NCBI GenBank assembly: GCA_036872755.1
Contig: JAVHNS010000004.1
Coordinates: forward strand, 1,922,001-1,986,000
Source of the DNA: Orbilia blumenaviensis
Taxonomy: Eukaryota > Ascomycota > Orbiliomycetes > Orbiliales > Orbiliaceae
Direction of reading: 5' to 3'
Length of the DNA: 64,000 nt
A model generated the notes under the pieces. The model ran no database searches, was not told the origin of the DNA, and saw only the letters and a program-made list of their open reading frames with translations. Below are positions 11,365-21,711 of the stretch, one piece after another. Numbering within the stretch: the stretch's first letter is position 1; each line of letters begins with the position of its first letter. Both the position numbers and the translations under genes were made by a program.

Positions 11365-12097
11365 AAAAATATTTCAGGGCTTTGACGATTCAGTTTTCTC
11401 CTCGCAAATAAAAGAATGACGAGGCCCTTCTAATACGAACCATGGGGGTTTGCGAATCATATTTTTTATTGTACCTTACCCCGTATCCTTCCCCAATGTC
11501 TCCTAGCGTATCACTATGTCCAGCGTTTCCCTATTCCTTTTGTATTATCGGATTCACAGAAATCCAAATCTGCGTCCCCTTATCCCAGAGCAATCTATTT
11601 TCACACTAAATTTGGCCCCGCGGCTGCATCCCACCTATCCTTTTCCTTTCCTTCTTTCTTTCTTCTTCCTGCGGCTAGTTTTTCTTTTTGTCTTCCACAT
11701 CGGTTTCGAACCTTTCCTTGGTCTTCTTTGTACTTTTACTTGACTTGGATTTTCTTTTGGGTTTTTGCATTTTGGGGGGGTTGAATAGGAGTATCAAGGC
11801 TTTACTCTAAGTTTTCCTTATTATTTTCGTGTGGTTTCTTTCTTTTCCTTCTACAAATGACGCCAACTGGCGCGGTACAGTTTTAGGGTCGTCTGTTTTT
11901 AAATATATTGTATTAAAAGGTGGTAATGAAGCCCATAACCTCTCTGAGCACAAAAGAGATAGTTCTAGCTACGCCACGCATAATAAGTATGTGCGTCTCA
12001 TGCCCATGAGGTAATCATGGTAATAGTGCCACCTACTTTAGTCCTCGTAAGGCACTGCGGATCATTCCTTTATGTTGTTGTATACAGTCCGACAGCA
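11365..12097. other. Intergenic spacer
   Basis: T-rich sequence downstream of STS1 (several CTTTCTTT/TTTTCTTTT runs near 11640-11770), probably 3' UTR and terminator of STS1 followed by the promoter of the next gene. No gene seen. Confidence 0.5.
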
Positions 12098-13441
12098 ATG
12101 CGGTTTCACGTTCTATTCGCATCCTACGGCTTAGGAACCGTCTTCCCGTTAGTCACCGCGTACGAAATCGCATTCTACCCTTACGAGCTCTCCCTGCATT
12201 CCCGAGACAGTGATCCTCTCAGGTACCGCACGTATCCTCGGTTCAAATGTCATAAAATCCCTATGGGAGATCCTAAATCACAAGGTGTACAAAACATACT
12301 AGTCCGCACCGCCGAGGAGGCCATCGCGCCCGAGTTGATCGTATTCTACAATGCCGCCGAGGGTGACCCGAATCCCTGCGCAGATGAGAACGGGAGACTG
12401 GCGGGGTATTTTTTCAAAAATGAAAAACCGTCGCAGCAGATTTTGTACACTTCCGTTGGGTGGAATATGAATCATTTTATGGATGCAGGGGTTGATTCTG
12501 ACGAGTGGGCGGCTTTGGTTGATTGGTTGGGATTGAAGCCTGGACAGATAGCGGCCAGGGATCCGGATGATCCGGACCTGGAATGGTTCGAGGTTGATGA
12601 AGATATCGAGGTGAAACAGTATGGTGATGACCACGGTTATCATACCGATGGAGATTTCAGCTACGGTGAAGACTCTCACGGTGTAATGGCTCCCCCAAAG
12701 GAAGGTGTAAAATGGCCAGAGATGGAGGAGAACGGGACAAAATATGCACCAGGGCAAAAAGTACACGATGATGCTGTTTACATGAGCAACTATAGGGATT
12801 GGAGAAATGCTAGAATCAGATTTGGGGACTACAGACCTTTGCCTAAGGAGTTCACAGACACAAATACATTACAGGAGCTTCAGGATATGGGGTACATCAT
12901 CGATATTGCAAAGGAGATGCAGATGCGTGACCAGCGACAAAAAGACCTACATGAGTCACTCGCACTCGAAAGGGTTTACGAAGAAGATCTGTATCGTCAG
13001 AAAAAGGCCAACAACAAATATAAAGACATCAGTAATGAATTTAAAGCACACCCATCAGGATGGAACGCCGGCTCTCCGCAGCAGCATTCGGAGAAAACAT
13101 TCCCAGCAGGTAATCAATATCAAGCGTTTCTAGAAGATTTCGCTTTAGGATACGGGAGCCCCGGCTTTCAGGCTCAAAATCCTTACACCGGATTACAGAG
13201 AGTTAGTAACATGAATGCGGGGCCGCAGGGTTTCGTACAGCAGGAGGGAATAGAGATTGAGGAAGAATTGGAAGGCGATGAGGATTATGTGGGTAGATAC
13301 GGTGCCCCGGGACTAGTAACGGGGTATGAGGCAGATATTGACCCAGAAACGGGCACTGAATACGTCGAGACTACCCAGATTTTGAGTAGTACTGGGCAAG
13401 AAGGGATGGGAGGGCCGCGCTCTCCCCTCTATGATAAATGA
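12098..13441 (+). CDS. Secreted acidic protein of unknown family
   Basis: Intronless frame of 447 residues from the ATG at 12098. The frame is open to 12017, but the 12098 start places a clean signal peptide (MRFHVLFASYGLGTVFPLVTA) at the N terminus. The first third of the mature protein looks globular and has two Cys (FKCHK and NPCADENG), Trp-rich patches and a DEWAALVDWLG segment. The rest is strongly acidic and low in complexity, with Tyr/Gly/Asp/Glu-rich segments (EEELEGDEDYVGRYG) and a helix-forming Lys/Glu/Gln-rich stretch (about 285-330). I do not recognise a domain. It may belong to an expanded lineage-specific secreted family. Length and composition make it very unlikely to be a chance frame. 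Confidence 0.8.
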   Translation: MRFHVLFASYGLGTVFPLVTAYEIAFYPYELSLHSRDSDPLRYRTYPRFKCHKIPMGDPKSQGVQNILVRTAEEAIAPELIVFYNAAEGDPNPCADENGRLAGYFFKNEKPSQQILYTSVGWNMNHFMDAGVDSDEWAALVDWLGLKPGQIAARDPDDPDLEWFEVDEDIEVKQYGDDHGYHTDGDFSYGEDSHGVMAPPKEGVKWPEMEENGTKYAPGQKVHDDAVYMSNYRDWRNARIRFGDYRPLPKEFTDTNTLQELQDMGYIIDIAKEMQMRDQRQKDLHESLALERVYEEDLYRQKKANNKYKDISNEFKAHPSGWNAGSPQQHSEKTFPAGNQYQAFLEDFALGYGSPGFQAQNPYTGLQRVSNMNAGPQGFVQQEGIEIEEELEGDEDYVGRYGAPGLVTGYEADIDPETGTEYVETTQILSSTGQEGMGGPRSPLYDK

Positions 13442-13850
13442 ACTATTAGGTAATAACCTTGGGATCTCTTGTGGACGCTGGTTTACGAGACTAGAATATC
13501 TTACTTTGTTGTATTTTTTGTGTTGGTACGGCGCGCTTTCTTCAGGCCTCGGCTGTTCAAATCTTGAATTAAGGCCTCGTGAGCTTCGTCGACTTCTGAC
13601 TCGCCAGATTGAGCGTCGAAACTAACAACTATTTCAAAAAATACATGTAGAGAATCTGCTGTCAATTATAATTTAATATTTATACTACATTTAGTTTTTT
13701 CTTTCTGATCAATATAGCTACAAAAGAAGATACACACCACCCGAAACTAGAACTCGCTTGCCCCCGCGCACAGATTTAAAGCACTACCCCGTTGAACACC
13801 GTAAAGCACAACTTTTCGTGGATTGTATATAAAATAGAGTTCTCTTCAGT
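13442..13850. other. Convergent 3' spacer
   Basis: Short AT-rich spacer between two convergent genes, presumably holding both 3' UTRs and polyadenylation signals. No gene seen. Confidence 0.5.
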
Positions 13851-15063
13851 CTATGCTTGAAGGAAAACCTTTGCGGTAAGCCCAAGAACCCAGCCAACAT
13901 CTGACAAAAGGTCAGAATCTTCAAACTCTGGGCTGGCAGGTCGCTCCTCGGGCCCAGCCTTTCCAGTTTCAAAGTTCGGAATGCTTAGACGAGGAGGTTC
14001 ATGAACCTCCTTAGTGGCAAGTTGCTCTTGGTAATGTTCCTCGTCACTATCAATCTCGTCGTCAACAGAGAAGAGGCTCCATCCTACCATTCGGTCGACC
14101 CAGGCGGCAATTCCTGTCCTGGGACGCTTCGACCAGTGCAGTTCCTCATCGTCAAGCTCTTCAAGAGTATACTCTGATCCCTCATCACTGTCAAAGGAGT
14201 TGCCCATGAACGCTTCGTCGATAAAATCCGGAGCTAATGGGTGTGTACCATCCTCTGGAATTTCCGGGTGAAACTCCTGTTGACGCGAGTAAGATCGGCG
14301 TCGGATGGTAGCATCACTTGCATTCCTGCTACGTGGAGTATAAAATTCCGAATACGACCTTGACTCTCTTCGTAATACCCTCTCATTCCCATCATCCTCA
14401 GTATCAGAACCATTGGATAACAGGCTCGTCGACGAAGCACGACTCGCGAGCCACGACTGCCCTTTACTCTCACGTGCCTCCGATGTCAACGCGATACCTG
14501 CCCTGTGGACCCATTCTGTAGATTCATTCCGACGGGTGGTACGTGGGTCGAAGTAAGAAGTCCGACGGTCAAGAACTAGGGCACTTGCTGATTTTGCTTT
14601 ATAGAGTTTAACATCTCCACGTGGCGTTGCAGGGACGCTGAGCGGGGGGATGTGGGGGCGGGAGCGTTTGCGAGAAGCGTTACGCGACAGGATGCTCGGA
14701 GTGGATGGTGCCTACGAGGGACATTCAATTAACATGCTGTCCCTACATATATATGCCCATATATAGCACAAATATATGATACTAATAGCTATAAACCTAA
14801 GGCGTAATAATAGTACATACCGAAGCACCCTGAATGTATGAAGTTTGAGGACTGAGTGTAGCAAGGTGATCATCGAGAGCAGTCATGCTAAAGTGAGTGG
14901 TGAGCGGTGAGATGTTGCTAAGGTTGAGGTTGGAGGACGAGCGACGACTCCGTCGGCCACGGGGGAGCTAAGAAAAGAGGTCAGTTCTGAGGTTGCACAG
15001 GAAGATCTGGAGATCTGGAGATCCGGGGGTGTTGTCAGGGGGGTCTGGTCTCACATTCTCCAT
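13851..15063 (-). CDS. DUF3984-type conserved fungal protein
   Basis: Three exons on the minus strand, 15063-15055, 14967-14821 and 14711-13851, giving 338 residues. The first exon has only three codons (Met-Glu-Asn), with donor GTGAGA and acceptor TTTTCTTAG. The N terminus is basic and Arg/Ser-rich (LPRGRRSRRSSSNLNLSNIS). Then come an STPSILSRNASRKRSR motif, the YKAKSASALVLDRRTSYFDP region, an IALTSEARESKGQSWLASRASSTSL segment, and an acidic C-terminal half containing a Trp-rich helix (RTGIAAWVDRMVGWSLF) and a final hydrophobic helix. These motifs match, from memory, a Pezizomycotina-specific uncharacterised family (DUF3984). Many Ser/Arg sites suggest regulation by phosphorylation. Molecular role unknown. 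Confidence 0.85.
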
Positions 15064-15663
15064 GATGATATGTGATTAGGTTGCCGGGTGATTGTCGAGA
15101 TGTGAATCTGGTTGGAAATAAGTAAATTGGATTGGATGGAATTGCAATTGTTTCGGTATCTCCAATATGCTTGGTCGGTGGGTCTCAGGCTGAATGTGCA
15201 CGGTTTTATATTGGTGAGGCCGTAAGGTGTCGGTGGAGTGACGATGCACAGGTTCCTCGGAGGCTGGTCTGCTTTCCCAGCTCGCGTATGTACTCCGGGT
15301 ATCGCCGGGCTGGCCGAGGCTAGTCTTTCAGCCGGGGCACCATGAACATTATTGATCTAGACCTGCCCATAACAGCTACTCTTCACAAAAAAATATATGA
15401 TACCCGCGACCACGGACGAAAATTTTCCCTGGATGCTTCCATATCAAAAATAGATTCGAGATTTTCATTAGTATTTTTTTATTTATTTCTTTCTTTATTG
15501 ATCGATATCTAGGATTTGGGTGAAAATTTTAGCTTTGTATTTTCTAGCGTCGGAATGTCCGCCACTGCGGCTTGAAAGTGCAGTGACAGGTGCCATTTAT
15601 GGGGAACCTTCTTATCAGGGCTTCCTATCAGGGTCATTGATTGATCCTGACGCAATTGTGCAG

Positions 15664-15687
15664 TTTTTTTTTTTTTTTTTTTTTTTT
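15664..15687 (+). repeat. Poly-T run
   Basis: About 24 consecutive T; homopolymer slippage is likely, so the exact length is uncertain. Confidence 0.9.
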
Positions 15688-16124
15688 GTAGTATATCCAT
15701 ACCTACGTACCAAGTTCTTCGGCCATGATCTCATGCTCGCCTGGGATATCACAGAACGCGATGAGATACGAAGGCTACTTATTATCGCTCACCCGAAACG
15801 TTTTGAGTGTTTAAGCATTTTATTGCTCATCGGATCGGGGTTATCGGGGGGTCGATACTGATGCAATCTTGAACCATCGGTTCGTATCCGAGATGTGTAG
15901 ACATATAGGGCTTCTGGCTGATATCAATATTATAAACACTATAATTATAATCTTTTCCATAATCATATATACATATAATATTACCGCAGATAGTTGTGAC
16001 CTGTATTTCCAAGATCCAGTTGATTGGGACTAATATCTTTGCCAAGGGGGTACTTAAATTCATGAAGGGTGAAGCAAAGTATTTTTTTGTATGTGTGGAG
16101 ACGAAGTATAGTAAAGAAGGAAAG

Positions 16125-16151
16125 TTTTTTTTTTTTTTTTTTTTTTTTTTT
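16125..16151 (+). repeat. Poly-T run
   Basis: About 27 consecutive T, the longest homopolymer in the window. Confidence 0.9.
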
Positions 16152-16641
16152 GAGTATCACCAGTATGTCATCTGAGGACAGAGACGACGAAACAAGGATG
16201 GTTCTGATTGCCTATTCGATGAACACAACTGGGCCCCAAATGCATTCACCCGGCAAATGTACACCGCCTATGATAATTACGTGTCCAGAAGAAAGAAATG
16301 GAAACCGAAAGATCGGTTCTGCAATGAGCCGCTGTCAAAATATTTATTTTTAAAAAACAAAAGTATAGCCTGGCTTATAGAGGTCAGTGCATTGCGAGTT
16401 TAAAAACTTATGGAATGTACTAAGTATGTTTAATAATTAATCTTATGGTATACTACCAGGTACTATATAAGTACCCAAAGGAGTACTGATTGGATAACAT
16501 GCGAGGGAGAGGGGAGAGAGAGAGGTTATGCGCACTCAGATGTAAATTAATTTTGGCTTTGAGAACTGGCTGGCTGGACAGCTAGGCGCCACCGTCAATG
16601 GCAAGCGACATTACTGCAATGCAGAGCAAAGGGACTGGAGA

Positions 16642-16660
16642 GCATGGCATGGCATGGCAT
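16642..16660 (+). repeat. GGCAT tandem repeat
   Basis: CATGGCATGGCATGGCAT: three to four copies of a 5-base unit in the DUF3984/VAP spacer. Confidence 0.8.
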
Positions 16661-16918
16661 AACTGGCGGGAGCCCTGACCCGGCATGGGATATGATACGG
16701 CATGATATGGATGAGCGAATGAATGAAATACGTATTAGAAGTAATGTACCGTGGCAGTACATGAGTGCAGGGCAGCAGCTAATTGCATCACGACGTCTTC
16801 GAGTACACTGAGTTACAAGTAGTAAGTAATTTAATAGTAAAGCCTTCCCAGGCCATGGTTGTTAGCTTTTGGGTGTCCGGGGGACGTCATATTGCCCCCA
16901 TTATTCAGCTGCCCACCA

Positions 16919-17001
16919 CACCAGCCCAGCCAAAGTCAGCCAAAGCCGGTCAAACCAGCCAGCCAAACCAGTCAAACCAGCCAAACCAGCCCAGCCCAGC
17001 G
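16919..17001 (+). repeat. Minisatellite of CAGCCAAAC-type units
   Basis: Imperfect tandem array of AGCCAAAC / AGTCAAACC / AGCCCAGCC units, on the order of ten copies, about 275 bases upstream of the VAP start codon, within its promoter or leader. Confidence 0.75.
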
Positions 17002-17274
17002 CGAATCACACAAACCAGGCACGAGGTCACCTTCTCAGGACTCTCTCCCTCCAGACTACTCCCATCCTCCATTTTATTATTATTAGTTATCTACCAGGCC
17101 TCCCTAAAGCCACTTCCATCATCTACATCATCTTCGACTTCGGATCCCCACGCCCGTCTCCCGTAAATTGTCTCAGCATCTCCTCCAGCAGCCTTCCTTC
17201 AGCCGAGCCAGGATCCCTTTCTTTCATCTCATCGTCCCACCGATAGTCCCGTCGGCTTCATACCACGTATCAAC

Positions 17275-18525
17275 ATGAGCATCGAATTGCACCCCTCCGA
17301 GCTTGGGTTCCGACGTATGTGCCCCCACCACCACCACCACCACGCCCGAGTCACATTCCTGCTCCCCGAACTCTGGCAGTAGACGCTGACATCGAGTCTT
17401 TCTCTCTCTCTTTCTCTCCTTTTCAGGCCCTTTCGATCGTGAAACCGTCCAGAAGCTCTACATCAAGAACCCGAATCCTGGTCCCGTCGCCTTCAAGGTA
17501 AGATTCACGGTCTCAGCCTCGGCACATGAACAGGCACAATAGCTAACACATGTCATCGTAACTATCAAAGGTCAAAACAACAGCACCAAAGCAGTACGTT
17601 GTCAGGACCCGATCTTAGGTCTCCAAGCTCGCTTACCTGACACTCTGGTCCTAGATACTGTGTTCGTCCGAACTCTGGACGTATTGAAGCCGGCCAGGAT
17701 GTCGAAGTAGCAGGTACTTTCCCAGCGACCTAACGTCATGGTCCCATAATGCCTCTGCTAACTCGGACGATAGTGCTCCTACAATCCATGCGGGAAGACC
17801 CTCCCCCAGACTTCCGATGCCGTGACAAATTCCTGGTCCAATCGGTTTTAATCACCGCGGATCAGGAGTTCGCCAATATTGCCTCCGTTGTATGCCTCTC
17901 CAGTCATTCGTAAAGGAATCGAAAACTGAAGAAGAGCTATTATACTGACCTGTATCCGAATCTAGTGGTCAAGCGTAGAAAAGCTAGGCAAGGAACATAT
18001 CCAGGAAAAGAAGATCCGGGTGACATACCTCCCACCCGAAGCACCAGCCCACCGTGAGATCGAATCGGGAGCTGTAAGTCGGCTATTCGCTTCCTACTAA
18101 GTAGTATAAATACGCTGATGCTAACCTATCACGCCTAGGAGCCTGCCAAGCAGCCGTCGCCGCCCCCATACACCTCCCCAAGCCCAGACCGCTTAGAAAT
18201 CAAGTCGGAAGGGTCGCAAGTTCGGGATAATGTTAGCGAGACCGATATCGAGCCCACCGAAGCCCATGAAACTATGCCGACGGTAGTCAAGACCGTGGCA
18301 GACCAATTGAACGAGGCTAGAGCTCAGATTGCTATCTTGACAAAACAATTGAAGGATGGTACCCAGCAAAAAAATCTGGGAGAACTGGCGACAGAGGCCA
18401 AAGAAAAAGTTTCGGCCGGTGTTACCAACATTGGACGTACCAGCCAGGCACCCGAAGGCGTTCCAGTACAGCTGGCCGCTGCTCTGTGTCTCTGTGCTTT
18501 CCTGTTGGCCTACTTCTTTTTCTAA
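17275..18525 (+). CDS. SCS2: VAP/Scs2-family ER membrane contact-site protein (MSP domain)
   Basis: Seven exons: 17275-17314, 17427-17497, 17571-17593, 17655-17713, 17774-17889, 17966-18073 and 18139-18525, giving 267 residues. All junctions keep frame. VAP proteins sit in the ER membrane and recruit FFAT-motif proteins to contact sites and lipid-regulating complexes. An N-terminal MSP domain (about 1-125) shows the family signatures: [40 protein letters not shown] and CRDKFLVQSVLI. A Pro-rich acidic linker, a coiled coil (VADQLNEARAQIAILTKQL) and a C-terminal tail anchor (LAAALCLCAFLLAYFFF) follow. The third exon is only 23 bases. Identification is strong. Confidence 0.95.
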
Positions 18526-19519
18526 TCTGCGGTCTGCAGGCGTCCTTTAATAGTTCTACTTGTTGCTTTGGAATTCATTCGCTGGTACTGGTGGGATCGA
18601 TGACCTCTAACGGAAGGGAGATAGCCGGTCGTTTTAATATCATACAATTTTCAATTCAACGGCTCCCTCAAGTTGCCAAATTCACACACACACACCCCGT
18701 TTGGAATGCCCTACTGCCCAAGATGTTGACAGTCATAAGGCGGGTTCCAGTTTCTCTCCCTTGTCCCAATAAGACTCACTTTTGTCGTTGCTGTTTTCGG
18801 TTTCCTTGTACATAATTGTGTTTCGCTATTTCACTTTCAGTCAATTCCTTTTTCAGTTTTCCCACCCTTCCCCTATTCTTCCCTATATCATTTGCGCGTT
18901 TTGAGATCGTTCCCTCCCGGCGTCACAAGAAATATCGAGTTTTTTCCTGGTTCCCCTTCGAAGTCATATAACCATAGCGGTGCCGTGTACTTTTTCCCCT
19001 CTATCTATCATAATAATATTTTTTGTTTTTGTTTTTTGTTTTCAAAGGGAACGATTCGTCACACAAAGAGAGAGAGACCAAAAAAGAAAAAAAAAAGTTC
19101 CTGGTTATATTTTGACGTCTTAATATTTCTTTACCTTAAAAAGTGAGATGCTCCCGAAATAGAGAGAGACAGAGAATACCTCTAGGCTTTTAGAATACTA
19201 GTAGTTCGTATTCTCGATTTTTTTGGAATTATCCATGCATCTATCGTAATTAGTGGCTTCAAATGCCTACAGTATCAAAGGGATATAAAAGAGAACCGGT
19301 ACCTCTTGCACCTTACACACCAGGCAAAAAAAGGATAATTTTCGTGAAAAAGAATCTTCGAAAGAACGCCCCTCCATATCATATATGACTATCCAGCCAA
19401 AACAAAAAAAGTAAAAATAAAAAAGAGGGAGGAAAAGAAGAAAGAAAGGAAAGGGGGGGGTGCCAAAACCCCTTCAAAATCTAAAAAAATGTGTTTAGAA
19501 ACCCAAAAAGAAGATTATA
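18526..19519. other. Convergent 3' spacer
   Basis: T-rich and then A/G-rich sequence between two convergent genes, including a purine-rich stretch at about 19405-19460. Probably 3' UTRs. No gene seen. Confidence 0.5.
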
Positions 19520-21173
19520 TCAATGCTGGTGCATCATCTGATAGAAATACGCAACCGTCTCCCTCAACCCATCAACAGCAGCCCACTGTGGAGCCCACCC
19601 AAGCACTTCCTTAGCCCTCGTAGTATCCGGCTTCCTCCTCTGAGGATCATCGGCAACAGCCGGCAAATACGTAACCGTCGAAGTTTTACCAATATCACCG
19701 CATCGTGCACGGTGCTCATTAACAAGTTCAACGATCATATCGGCGAACTGTTTGATGGTATATTCTTCCGGATTGCCGAGGTTGACAGGATCAGTGTAGT
19801 CAGAATCCATGAGCGCTATGAGTCCGTCGACTAGGTCGTGGACGTATTGGAAGGAACGGGTGGCAGAGCCGTCACCATAGATTGTGATATCATCGCCTTT
19901 GAGAGCTTGGACTATGAAGTTTGAGACGACGCGGCCGTCATGCCAGTTCATACGAGGGCCTGTGATTTTTATACATAATTAGCTAGGGATCTTACTAGTA
20001 CTAAGCCATTGGGCTTAGGTTTAAGAATAAGGTTATATCCTACCAAAGGTATTGAAGATACGGGCGACACGAACATCTACCCCGTCCTGTCGGGCGTAGC
20101 TGTAGGTCAGAGCTTCCGCAACTCTTTTACCTTCGTCGTAGCAGGCACGAGGACCGATGCAATTGACGTGACCCCAGTAGGTTTCCTTTTGGGGATGTTC
20201 TTCTGGGTCACCGTATACCTCTATGTGTGTATAGTTTTTGTTTAGTATATTATCAATTGATCCATAAGAACTAGGCAAGGGCTCTTACCAGACGTGCTCG
20301 TGAGGAGAAACCTGGCCTTGACTCTTTTGGCCAGGCCGAGCATGTTATAGGTACCAAAGAATCCGGTCTTGAGAGTCTTGACAGGATTCGCTTGGTAGTG
20401 AACGGGACTGGCTGGGCAAGCGAGATGGTATATTTGGTCGACTTCAAGCATGATTGGATCGACGACGTCATGCCTGTGACAATAATTAACGTGATTTCAT
20501 TTGTTATAATTAGGAGCATTTAAAATATTCATACCTGATCATCTCAAAGTTTGGATGGCCAAACCAATGCGCCAGATTCATCTTGCTGCCGGTGAAATAA
20601 TTATCGATAGCGATAACATCGTGACCCATGAGCATCAGTCGGTCTACAAGATGCGATCCGACAAACCCTGCACCCTAAATCATTCCTTATGAGCCTTTTT
20701 TGTTGCGTAATTGTAGATCTCTTTAAGGAAATATGTAGACTAACCCCGGATACCAATATCCTCTTCTTCTGAAGCGGGTTAAGCTTCTTTACAGGAGGGA
20801 ACTCTGGTGGTCCGCCAGGGTATACAACTGACGAATTGCTTCTTCGCAGCCCTCCAACGCCAGTACCGGGACCGTACAAGCTGCGCACCGCGTCCAAGGA
20901 AACTCCTCCACGCATTGGCTTCGGAACGCCATCGTTACCACCCTGTTCAGAGCTGGTTCCATCAACTGGAGCATCAGCAGTGCTGCTGCTACCGCCTTCT
21001 TCAGGAAGGTTGTTACGAAAGGACGACATGTCCCATAATCGTTCGTTTCGTTCGCCGGATGTAGGCGAATGAGTTGGAGATTCGGACATGTTGGCGGAAC
21101 CGAGAATCTGCTGGGCGGCGGACATGCTGTTTGATGTTGGAGAGACGCCTGAAGGTCTTCGGGGAGAGATCAT
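19520..21173 (-). CDS. UXS1: UDP-glucuronate decarboxylase (UDP-xylose synthase)
   Basis: Five exons on the minus strand: 21173-20745, 20674-20535, 20473-20289, 20220-20044 and 19959-19520, giving 456 residues. The enzyme converts UDP-glucuronate to UDP-xylose with bound NAD. Seen: a Ser/Gly-rich N-terminal extension of about 120 residues, the Rossmann motif VSGGAGFVGS (about 141-150), the HLACPASP loop, the active-site STSEVYGDP segment (Glu252), the Tyr279-x3-Lys283 catalytic pair (YDEGK), [21 protein letters not shown] and a C-terminal [10 protein letters not shown] motif, all typical of UXS. There is no transmembrane segment, so it is probably cytosolic. An in-frame TTG-led extension upstream has no ATG; a leader intron (donor GTAAGT near 21303) is likely. 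It shares a 538-bp divergent promoter with PFS2. Confidence 0.93.
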
Positions 21174-21711
21174 GATGTAACCGGCCGGTTGGGAGCTGCT
21201 GTTCGCAGAGAACGACGTTGTTAGCCCTTTCAAGTTCCAAGGCCCTTTTTAAATTTGCGCTTTTGACACCCAATGCAATGTAGGTAATGCAAAGTACTTA
21301 CAGGAAGAATGGATGGGAAGTTTAGAGAAGTGGAAAGGGAACTCACAGCTGGTAGCTACAGCTGCCTGTTATATAGAAAAACCGCAATAGGGAAACGGGC
21401 CCCACGGAGGTCTGCCATAAGAATGTGAATAACTTATGCGGAGTTCTGACAATGGCGTTTTTTTTTTTTGTTCCCTTTCCTCCTAACTTTCTCTTTTCCC
21501 TTTTTCTCTCAGGTCCTCTTTTGTTACTTTTCGCTTTACCTTTCTCTCCGACATGCACGGGGGACGGGAGAGTATATTAATGCGGTAATGTGATGTAACG
21601 CAGGCTGGGGTTTAGCTTTGGGCTGGTGTTGCAGCTTATCACAAACATCCTTGACATTCTCGACTTCGAAACGCGTCAACCAAACGATTTTACGACCCGT
21701 CGACAGTAACC
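21174..21711. promoter_or_regulatory. Divergent promoter between UXS1 and PFS2
   Basis: A 538-bp spacer between two head-to-head genes, so both promoters must lie here or in leader introns. A pyrimidine-rich block (21459-21550) and a probable UXS1 leader intron are visible. No core element is clear. Confidence 0.5.

Larger units (their letters stand above)
15064..17274. other. Divergent intergenic region with simple repeats
   Basis: A 2.2-kb spacer between divergently transcribed genes. It holds two long poly-T runs, GGCAT pentamer repeats, and a CAAACCAGCC-type minisatellite close to the VAP gene. Short frames in it are low in complexity. No gene is supported. Confidence 0.5.

Noticed and set aside
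21174..21233. TTG-led N-terminal extension of the UXS1 frame
   Set aside because: No in-frame ATG upstream; the stretch looks like the end of a leader intron, so the ATG at 21173 was chosen.
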